A stretch of DNA of 12,260 nucleotides from the NCBI GenBank assembly GCA_963593765.1, contig CAVBBU010000064.1:1-12260 (forward strand), in the 5' to 3' direction. Position 1 is the first letter of the stretch. Each line of letters begins with the position of its first letter. Made by a program: the position numbers and the translations under genes. This DNA comes from CAVBBU01 sp963593765. GTDB lineage: Bacteria > Bacillota > Clostridia > Lachnospirales > Lachnospiraceae. The notes under the pieces are model-generated. The model was given only the letters and a program-made list of their open reading frames with translations. It was not told the origin of the DNA and did not search any database. Below, in pieces: positions 6,887 to 12,260 of the stretch.

Positions 6887-8269
6887 TTAATTTCTATATA
6901 TATTAAGCTTATTATTCTTTAGTATATCAAGTGCTTTTCTTACCCTTGCGCCATCGTGGTAACCAAATACAGTACTTAAAGTTTTATCATCTACATTTTC
7001 ATAATCCATGGCAAGCTCCTGCATGTGTATAAAGCTTTCCTTTCTGTATGGCGCTTTTTTAATCTCGTCCGCATTTGTTATAAATGCTCCGCCTACATAT
7101 ATAAGACAGGTTAAAAGAGCTATGGTGCATATTGATTTTTTACATGTCCGCTTTTCTTCTGTATATTTTGCATTTTTTCTAAGAAGCATAAGTGTAAGAA
7201 GAATACCTATAGCACCCACCTGATACTGAATTGTATACCTAGAGCTCATAGCATAGGTATCTCTTAAAAATCTCCATCTCATAAGAACAACGAATGCATG
7301 ATTGATAATTCCTGTCAGTATAAGTATAAGTGGAAAAATATTTCTTCTATATATGTTATGCTTAAAGCCATTATAGATTGCATATGCATATATTGCTATT
7401 ATAATTATGCCTATTACTATGGCAATGCTTCCTGTTAGCTTATATGCTTCAAGAGTTTCTATTCCTATTAATTCCGATGCAAATGATTTTATAAACATAG
7501 ATACAAGCAGGAATGGATTTTTAACAACTACCTCAAAAAATGAGCTGCTAGTTGCACCTGCATATTCCTCTACACTATAAAATCTGCTTAGCATATATAA
7601 GCCTATAGAAAAAATTATGCTTATAATAAAATACAGATTTTGCTTGTTATTTAGCGGTGCGTTTTCATTGTCATTTTTATAATATTTGCAAAATAGTGCT
7701 ATGGCTATTAGTCCTACTCCGTACGATACGCAGTAAGGGCCTGATACCAAAAGCATAATTACCGGCACTAACACAAACAGCTTTAGCCTGTCATGCTTTT
7801 TTTCACAGCCTGTATATATTCTATCAAATATAATATAGGTATATATAAAGCATGCAAATGCAAAGAAGTGCACCCATCCTGTTCCGTTTGTAAGCATTTC
7901 CCACTGATTAAGTGAAAACCAGATAAAGCCTAGCACTCCTATAGAAGCAACTGATAGATTTTTCTTTGCCGCATAAGCTGTTATAAAAAATCCAGAGATG
8001 CTTATAGCTAATGCTCCTAATATCATATCAAAGGTTGTGCTATATCCAGCTAAAAGTACATTAAATATTCTTTCTATATAATTAATAGGTATTCTTGTCA
8101 AAATGTCCGCCTGCATATATGGCTCTAGGCTATATACATTCGGCAGGTAGACATTAACCAGTCTTATATAATCTGTATAAACTATGCCTGTTGTTGCACT
8201 TCTTATATAGGCTGTGATAAAAAGTAAGCCTAATATAGGAAGCAGGCAGGCTGCTGCTTTTTTTAACAT
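6887..8269 (-). CDS. Polytopic membrane protein, probable GT-C type glycosyltransferase
   Basis: This 460-residue protein has roughly ten to twelve hydrophobic segments (for example 5-23, 82-100, 107-121, 134-148, 164-194, 211-228, 280-299, 311-331, 352-364, 378-397). An acidic residue sits in the first long outer loop (YTDY, Asp33), a SRY motif lies near 343-345, and a soluble C-terminal tail follows 400. That layout is what lipid-linked-sugar GT-C enzymes look like, but I do not recognise a named family and no catalytic residue is proven. Its genes downstream are licD and a GtrB-like transferase; a GtrB-type enzyme supplies undecaprenyl-phosphate sugar, and a polytopic partner usually transfers it outside the cell, so that role is the best inference. 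No GtrA-like flippase is in view. The ribosome binding site is GAGAGGA. Confidence 0.75.
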   Translation of the reverse strand: MLKKAAACLLPILGLLFITAYIRSATTGIVYTDYIRLVNVYLPNVYSLEPYMQADILTRIPINYIERIFNVLLAGYSTTFDMILGALAISISGFFITAYAAKKNLSVASIGVLGFIWFSLNQWEMLTNGTGWVHFFAFACFIYTYIIFDRIYTGCEKKHDRLKLFVLVPVIMLLVSGPYCVSYGVGLIAIALFCKYYKNDNENAPLNNKQNLYFIISIIFSIGLYMLSRFYSVEEYAGATSSSFFEVVVKNPFLLVSMFIKSFASELIGIETLEAYKLTGSIAIVIGIIIIAIYAYAIYNGFKHNIYRRNIFPLILILTGIINHAFVVLMRWRFLRDTYAMSSRYTIQYQVGAIGILLTLMLLRKNAKYTEEKRTCKKSICTIALLTCLIYVGGAFITNADEIKKAPYRKESFIHMQELAMDYENVDDKTLSTVFGYHDGARVRKALDILKNNKLNIYRN

Positions 8270-8326
8270 ATGTTTCCTCTCTACATTTAACTTTTAAGAT
8301 CCAAAGAAATTGTTATTATCTTACTT

Positions 8327-8398
8327 TCATAGCTCCTCTGTCTTATACGTAATATAGCCCTCGTAATAATAGCTATGATCGATTCCCTTCATATATAC
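8327..8398 (-). CDS. Possible C-terminal end of a gene interrupted by the assembly gap
   Basis: A minus-strand frame is open from the gap for 23 codons and ends in TGA at 8329-8327. The residues are tyrosine-rich (HSYYYEGYITYKTEEL at the end). It would lie just upstream of the GT-C-like gene in the same direction, which makes it plausible, but an open frame this short is expected by chance about one time in three. No family is recognised. Confidence 0.22.
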   Translation of the reverse strand, partial: VYMKGIDHSYYYEGYITYKTEEL

Positions 8399-8408
8399 NN
8401 NNNNNNNN
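8399..8408. other. Assembly gap (10 N)
   Basis: Ten unresolved bases, possibly a scaffolding placeholder of unknown true length. The flanks share AGCTATG (8371-8377 and 8409-8415) and CTCGTAAT (8360-8367 and 8418-8425), which suggests a short repeat complicated the assembly. Linkage between left and right blocks is therefore uncertain. Confidence 0.98.
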
Positions 8409-8425
8409 AGCTATGCACTCGTAAT

Positions 8426-8439
8426 TATATCAATCACAT
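8426..8439 (+). repeat. 14-bp near-direct repeat, copy 1
   Basis: TATATCAATCACAT matches TACATCAATCACAT at 8947-8960 at 13 of 14 bases in the same orientation. The two copies bracket the EamA gene closely. Confidence 0.4.
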
Positions 8440-8457
8440 ATTATAAAGTCTAATTAG

Positions 8458-8868
8458 TTATATTAATAGAAAAGTTCCAACACATATCAGAATACAACCA
8501 ATCAGTGATTTTATCGTAAACTGCTCATGCAGAAATACAAAAGCAAGCACCAATGTAATCACTACGCTAAGCTTATCAATCGGAACAACCTTTGAGGCAT
8601 CTCCCATTTGCAATGCCTTATAATAGCATAGCCATGATGCACCTGTTGCCAGTCCCGAAAGAATTAAAAATATCCAGCTTTTCTTGCTAATTTCTGTAAT
8701 GCCGCCTAAGCTATGTGTAACAAGAACCATTCCCCATGCCATAACAACTACTACCAGGGTGCGGATCGCCGTTCCTAAATTAGAATTTACATTTTCGATA
8801 CCCACCTTCGCTAAAATAGATGTAAGTGCAGCAAATATTGCAGATAAAAAGGCAAATAATCCCCACAT
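8458..8868 (-). CDS. Half-size EamA/DMT superfamily membrane transporter
   Basis: This is a 136-residue integral membrane protein with about five helices (near 1-21, 31-51, 64-84, 96-113, 118-136). It corresponds to a single EamA repeat; full DMT exporters have two. Such short forms are a known type and are thought to work as dimers, so this is probably intact rather than truncated. Diagnostic features are the N-terminal MWGLFAFLSAIFAALTSILA, the YYKALQMGDASKVVPIDKLS block (82-101) and VFLHEQ (111-116). GGAG lies 7 nt before the ATG. The substrate is unknown. Ile codons are mixed (5 ATA of 15), unlike the transporter genes left of the gap. It begins 91 nt after the primase-helicase stop on the same strand, and I found no convincing promoter between them, so cotranscription is possible. 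Confidence 0.88.
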   Translation of the reverse strand: MWGLFAFLSAIFAALTSILAKVGIENVNSNLGTAIRTLVVVVMAWGMVLVTHSLGGITEISKKSWIFLILSGLATGASWLCYYKALQMGDASKVVPIDKLSVVITLVLAFVFLHEQFTIKSLIGCILICVGTFLLI

Positions 8869-8895
8869 GTATCTACTCCTTATTTTAGATTTCTC

Positions 8896-8973
8896 TTAAA
8901 GCCAACCATTTTCTAAATTATCGACATTCATATCTTTCCCTAGTTTTACATCAATCACATTAGTTGATTTCAT
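8896..8973 (-). CDS. Small ORF overlapping the end of the primase-helicase gene
   Basis: A 25-residue frame begins with ATG inside the last codons of the 993-residue gene (14-nt overlap). It reads MKSTNVIDVKLGKDMN..., and ends NGWL before TAA. It could be the broken start of a downstream partner gene, a coupled small peptide, or chance. The ribosome binding site is poor (GGAGC about 13 nt upstream of the ATG). I recognise no family. Confidence 0.2.
   Translation of the reverse strand: MKSTNVIDVKLGKDMNVDNLENGWL
8947..8960 (+). repeat. 14-bp near-direct repeat, copy 2
   Basis: TACATCAATCACAT, one mismatch from the copy at 8426-8439. Its last base is the first base of the primase-helicase stop codon (8960-8962), so the repeat abuts the 3' end of that gene. 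Confidence 0.4.
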
Positions 8974-11941
8974 TATTGCCAAATGTAAGCTCCATCAGTT
9001 CAGCTGCTATCTCCTTGCTCATGACTCTCATAATACTATCATCTACTTTACTCTTTGCTAGCAGATTAATATTTCCATACCAAACCACCTCTTGATCTAT
9101 AACAGCAAAGCGATCGCAGTTTTCCTCAACTGTTTTTATATAAAAGCCAGCCCTTCGCATATCTTCATGTAACTGCATCCAGTATGCCACGTCACCAAAT
9201 CCATAGGAATCCGGTTCCCATGTGACTATTGTAACCTGAACTCCCGACATCTGCTTTTCACTTAGCATATCGATCAGCTCATACACCTTTGCTCCGCTGA
9301 TTGCTGGGCTTGAAATGATTATGTTCTTATTAGCAGTAAGCAAATCCTTACGAAAGCTTTCGCTATAATTATCTCCATCATATATTGCATTAGCCATTTG
9401 CTTGTCAGATTGCAAACCACTGGCAATTTCATATCCAATCTGCTTATACGCCTTCAGCCTTTTCATATACATATTTTCAAACATAGGAATATGCTTGTCC
9501 ACATAATCGTATATTATAACATTTTCTTTATCTGGATAATCACGATTCAATCGTCCTGCATACTGCTCAACTACACCTCTAAATGATACCGGCGTTGCCA
9601 TAAAAAGTGTATCTAGCCTCGGAAAATCAAAGCCCTCTCCTACTAGCGAGCCTGTTGCAACTAATATCATAGATTCATCATCTGAGGCCTTGTGCATCTG
9701 TTCAAGGATTTTTCTATGTTCTTTCTTAGAATTATTCCCCGTCATAAGAAATACATGATCTGCATAATTTTTCAAATGCTCATACAATTTTTCTGAATGG
9801 TCTTTATATCGAGATAGCACAACTGGAGTTCGACCAGCTAAAACGCAGCTCTTCACATCCTCAACAATCTGTTTATCTCTTAGGTCATTATTATGAATAA
9901 TCCCATATGCCTCATTTGGATGCATCCTGTGAGTAACCACTCCTCTTGGTGGCACCGCTCTAGTAAAGCGAGGATAAACAAGATGCTGTATTCCCTGTTC
10001 TATCGCTTTTTCCTTTGCGGTATAGCTATGTCTTATAGGGCCAATTAGCATATAATTAATTTTTTCAAGTCCATCTCCTCTTTTCGGAGTTACTGTCACG
10101 CCATATACATACCTGGCTTTTGCTTCTTTTAAAATATTTGCTATCGTTTCAGAAGCTGAATGATGACACTCATCGACTATTATAAGTCCATATTGATTAA
10201 GTAACTTATGATACTCTCCCTTTTTGCATAATGAACCTGCCATTGCAATGTCTATGATTCCAGTCATCGAATCCTGAGCTCCCTGCAGTATTCCAACCAC
10301 GCTTTTTCTTTTTCGAACTCTCCCTGTCTTAGTTTCATAGCTTGGGGGTTCCTCATTGATATTCAAAAACTTATCCAGGGCTTCCTTCCACTGATCTATA
10401 AGCGCAGAAGATTCAAGAATAATTAATGTGTTTACTTTCTTTTGTGCAATTATCGCACTGCCTACAACTGTTTTCCCAAATGCTGTTGCAGCACTAAGTA
10501 TTCCATTGTCATACTTAATCAGTTCATTTAGGGCTTTATCCTGCTTTGCCTGCAGCTTACCTTTAAAGTCAACATTAATGCTTCTTCCCTGCTGTCTCTC
10601 ATCTTCAATTTCATAATCAATGCCTGCTTGTACTGCTTTTTCAAGCAATTCATCTAGCAAACCTCGTGGCACTTGTATATATCCGCTTAAATGATCCTTT
10701 CCAAGATAAATCCATCTTGGTGTATCATAATTCGATGTTCCAATCGCCATATTCTTATAAAAAAGTGGATTACTAAATGCTGCCATTTTGCGGATTTTAT
10801 TTTGCATAGATGGATTTAGATTGGTATTATCTACATATATTCCATTCGATAATGTAATATGTAGCTTCCCGTCTACATCACTTTTATTAAAATGCTGCAC
10901 CCTGTTCCATGGCTTTTCCCTATCGCTTTCATCTGCATTTACAGCAATACCGTCAATTGGATTTGACCATTCTTTAATTTTCTCTTCTAAGAATTCCTGT
11001 GATAATCGGGGCTTTCTAAGTAAAGCTTCCCACTGATTAGGATATGCATTCCAATTGCCGTCAACAAACGCACTATTCCCTTCCAGCAGGGCTTTCCCTT
11101 GTAATGGTAATGCAATCAAATTTCCAAGTGCACCATCATCCTTTAATGAGTCTTGTGCTGGCAACATTCTATCGTAATATTTAAACGACTTTAAATTAAC
11201 CTGCTCTGCCCCCTTCTCCAGCAAAGCAAAACCAAACCTTCTTACCAATGAAGCAGCTATCGGCTTATCAAAGAATATCCATATATGTGCACCTCTGCCT
11301 GACCTTGAACGCTCTACTAATGGATCTATTCCATTTAATATGCATATCTCCCGCATTGCCTCAGCTTCTTCAATCCATGTATCATCAACATTTGCAAAGT
11401 CCTTCTCATCTGCACTCTTTTTATGATTATCAAAATCAAATACCATAAATCTGCATGTTCCATCAGTAAGAAGAGGGTAAACACCTATAACGTCAGATGC
11501 ATTATAAGCATTTCCCTGCAAATGATTTAATATATCGTACTTTGTTATAAGCTTATAAGAACGGCTCATGCAGTCCTTACAATTAACACCATCCCTTAAT
11601 TTTCTATGACATTCATTTGTCCAAAAATTATTACACTGAGGATAGTATACTGCCCTTCCACTTTCTTTATTAACGCTTCGTTTTGCATAAACATCCTGCC
11701 TTCCCCAAAACATTCCGAAAAACTGATTTGCCATTTTTTCAGTTATCGCCTTTGGATGAATAATTCTTTTCCCCTGTTCAGGGTCATGAGCTTCTTTAGT
11801 ATCGCTTTGTCTAAATGCTAATATCTCTTTATGGTATGACAATCCTGCTTTGTCCAATATATTTTTTAATATCTGATTTTCAAGCTGCAAGTCATTAAGC
11901 TGTTTTTGCAGCTTTGAGATGTTCTCTATTGAATCACGCAT
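8960..11941 (-). CDS. TOTE-type AEP primase / superfamily 2 helicase / PLD-like fusion protein
   Basis: A 993-residue multidomain protein. Order: coiled coil (about 1-30); four-Cys zinc module Cys103, Cys111, Cys121, Cys124; archaeo-eukaryotic primase domain (about 150-310) with catalytic DFD at Asp169/Asp171, the SGRGAHIWIFF motif at 214-224 (His219) and NLIALPLQG at 274-282; SF2 helicase (about 460-840) with Walker A TAFGKT (486-491), DECHH (590-594), VTVTPKR (615-621), GEGFDFPRLD (768-777) and QYAGRLNR (793-800); C-terminal PLD-like domain (about 858-985) ending VWYGNINLLAK. The PLD HxK...D site reads CDRFAVID (942-949), so His and Lys are replaced by Cys and Arg. This architecture is the one I know under the name TOTE conflict system AEP primase domain, proposed for mobile or defence elements. 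Activity is inferred. GGAGG lies 9 nt before the ATG. Confidence 0.93.
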   Translation of the reverse strand: MRDSIENISKLQKQLNDLQLENQILKNILDKAGLSYHKEILAFRQSDTKEAHDPEQGKRIIHPKAITEKMANQFFGMFWGRQDVYAKRSVNKESGRAVYYPQCNNFWTNECHRKLRDGVNCKDCMSRSYKLITKYDILNHLQGNAYNASDVIGVYPLLTDGTCRFMVFDFDNHKKSADEKDFANVDDTWIEEAEAMREICILNGIDPLVERSRSGRGAHIWIFFDKPIAASLVRRFGFALLEKGAEQVNLKSFKYYDRMLPAQDSLKDDGALGNLIALPLQGKALLEGNSAFVDGNWNAYPNQWEALLRKPRLSQEFLEEKIKEWSNPIDGIAVNADESDREKPWNRVQHFNKSDVDGKLHITLSNGIYVDNTNLNPSMQNKIRKMAAFSNPLFYKNMAIGTSNYDTPRWIYLGKDHLSGYIQVPRGLLDELLEKAVQAGIDYEIEDERQQGRSINVDFKGKLQAKQDKALNELIKYDNGILSAATAFGKTVVGSAIIAQKKVNTLIILESSALIDQWKEALDKFLNINEEPPSYETKTGRVRKRKSVVGILQGAQDSMTGIIDIAMAGSLCKKGEYHKLLNQYGLIIVDECHHSASETIANILKEAKARYVYGVTVTPKRGDGLEKINYMLIGPIRHSYTAKEKAIEQGIQHLVYPRFTRAVPPRGVVTHRMHPNEAYGIIHNNDLRDKQIVEDVKSCVLAGRTPVVLSRYKDHSEKLYEHLKNYADHVFLMTGNNSKKEHRKILEQMHKASDDESMILVATGSLVGEGFDFPRLDTLFMATPVSFRGVVEQYAGRLNRDYPDKENVIIYDYVDKHIPMFENMYMKRLKAYKQIGYEIASGLQSDKQMANAIYDGDNYSESFRKDLLTANKNIIISSPAISGAKVYELIDMLSEKQMSGVQVTIVTWEPDSYGFGDVAYWMQLHEDMRRAGFYIKTVEENCDRFAVIDQEVVWYGNINLLAKSKVDDSIMRVMSKEIAAELMELTFGNNEIN

Positions 11942-11962
11942 ATTGGCATACCTCCACAGTCT

Positions 11963-12130
11963 TTATCTATCGAAAAATCCAATAACCTTTCCTATTCTAG
12001 AGCGATGGCCTGTATTAACACGCTCCATGAAGTCCATCATTTCGTCAGTATATCCGGCGAAAATCACCACCAGCTTGTTTCGATTATTTTCCATCTGCTG
12101 AATCAGCTCTGCAATACACTCCTCCTCGTA
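11963..12130 (-). pseudogene. Remnant of a CbxX/SpoVK-type AAA+ ATPase
   Basis: The minus strand encodes 55 residues matching the middle-to-late part of CbxX/CbbX/SpoVK-like AAA+ domains. CIAELIQQMENNRNKLVV leads into the sensor-1 strand FAGYTDEMMDF, then GHRSRIG where the family has NPGLRSRI (arginine-finger region). The Walker A and B portions are missing. The frame is closed by TAA immediately upstream (12133-12131), and it ends at TAA 11965-11963, soon after the arginine finger, where intact proteins continue. There is no credible start; the first ATG is codon 13. It ends 21 nt before the primase-helicase start. The break at 12130/12131 coincides with a change to unrelated, promoter-bearing sequence, so a deletion or insertion junction is likely. 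Confidence 0.7.
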
Positions 12131-12138
12131 TTATATCA
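12130..12138 (-). promoter_or_regulatory. Extended -10 promoter reading toward the primase-helicase
   Basis: TGATATAAT on the minus strand is a perfect extended -10 (TGnTATAAT). The matching -35 position holds only T-rich sequence (TTTTTA at 12158-12153), which extended -10 promoters tolerate. A transcript from about 12123 would run through the AAA+ remnant as a leader of roughly 180 nt into the primase-helicase. GAGGAGG follows at once without an obvious start codon. Confidence 0.45.
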
Positions 12139-12153
12139 AATGTTTCCCCTTAT

Positions 12154-12178
12154 AAAAACAGCCTTATAAAAGCAGGCT
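12154..12178 (-). terminator. Weak rho-independent terminator
   Basis: On the minus strand AGCCT (12178-12174), a 9-nt loop and AGGCT (12164-12160) are followed by G and five T. The stem is only 5 bp, so efficiency is doubtful. Its place just upstream of the extended -10 promoter fits a boundary between transcription units. Confidence 0.35.
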
Positions 12179-12260
12179 TTCCCCCCCTAGATATAGTTGC
12201 CAAATTCCTGTTTTTGACAGTTGAAGAGAATGAAAGTGCCGGGAATCCTTGTAAAATCAA
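12179..12260. other. Window-edge sequence without a recognised gene
   Basis: This stretch includes a run of seven C (12181-12187), then AT-rich sequence with TTGACA at 12214-12219 on the plus strand but no matching -10. Frames in it are short or run off the edge. It may be the end of a neighbouring mobile element that disrupted the AAA+ gene, but nothing here proves that. Confidence 0.3.

Noticed and set aside
8316..8330. Tiny ORF (MKVR, stop) with a GAGGAG upstream of the GT-C-like gene
   Set aside because: Four codons only; the GAGGAG is equally explained as codons of the frame running out of the gap.
11963..12094. Intact small protein from the internal ATG of the AAA+ remnant
   Set aside because: The protein would start in the middle of a conserved AAA+ helix and lack both Walker motifs; a remnant is the simpler reading.
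12230..12260. Plus-strand start (MKVPGILVKS...) running off the right edge
   Set aside because: Only ten codons are visible, with no strong ribosome binding site, and the TTGACA upstream has no matching -10.
1..12260. CRISPR array, tRNA, rRNA, complete insertion sequence
   Set aside because: No regularly spaced repeats, no cloverleaf-like sequences, and no transposase or integrase motifs were found on either strand.

Overview
The window looks like a chromosomal segment of a low-GC Gram-positive anaerobe, most likely a Clostridia-class Firmicute. Supporting this are the strong purine-rich Shine-Dalgarno sequences (AGGAGG/GAGGAGGT types), the AT-rich codons, and the fused-ATPase ECF transporter next to a DUF62 SAM hydrolase, an arrangement common in Firmicutes. 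All convincing genes lie on the minus strand, so the operons read right to left. A 10-N assembly gap at 8399-8408 divides the window, and the two sides should not be assumed to be truly contiguous.

Left block (about 1-8398). The first minus-strand cassette is a polytopic membrane protein with GT-C glycosyltransferase character, then a LicD-family transferase, then a GtrB-like family 2 glycosyltransferase with two C-terminal membrane helices. Together they suggest decoration of a cell-surface polymer with a lipid-linked sugar and a phospho-substituent. The second cassette has its own recognisable promoter (-35 at 5060-5065, -10 at 5037-5042). It encodes a SAM hydrolase (adenosine-forming, DUF62), an ECF S component (UPF0397), a fused double ECF ATPase, the EcfT protein and finally an aldo/keto reductase. 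Spacing is tight throughout, with an ATGA overlap between the ATPase and T genes. A short plus-strand reading frame (1-54) may be the tail of a convergent gene.

Right block (8409-12260). This holds a half-size EamA/DMT membrane protein and a 993-residue multidomain protein. The latter has a coiled coil, a four-Cys zinc module, an archaeo-eukaryotic primase (AEP) domain of the type named after TOTE conflict systems, a superfamily 2 helicase, and a degenerate phospholipase D-like tail. A 55-codon remnant of a CbxX/SpoVK-type AAA+ ATPase lies just upstream, cut off exactly where an extended -10 promoter and a weak terminator sit. Isoleucine codon choice differs from the left block (mostly ATA on the left, mixed on the right). 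A 14-bp near-direct repeat brackets the EamA gene. I read this block as probably accessory or horizontally acquired, with the primase-helicase as the most interesting gene in the window.

I saw no tRNA, rRNA, CRISPR array, complete transposase or integrase.
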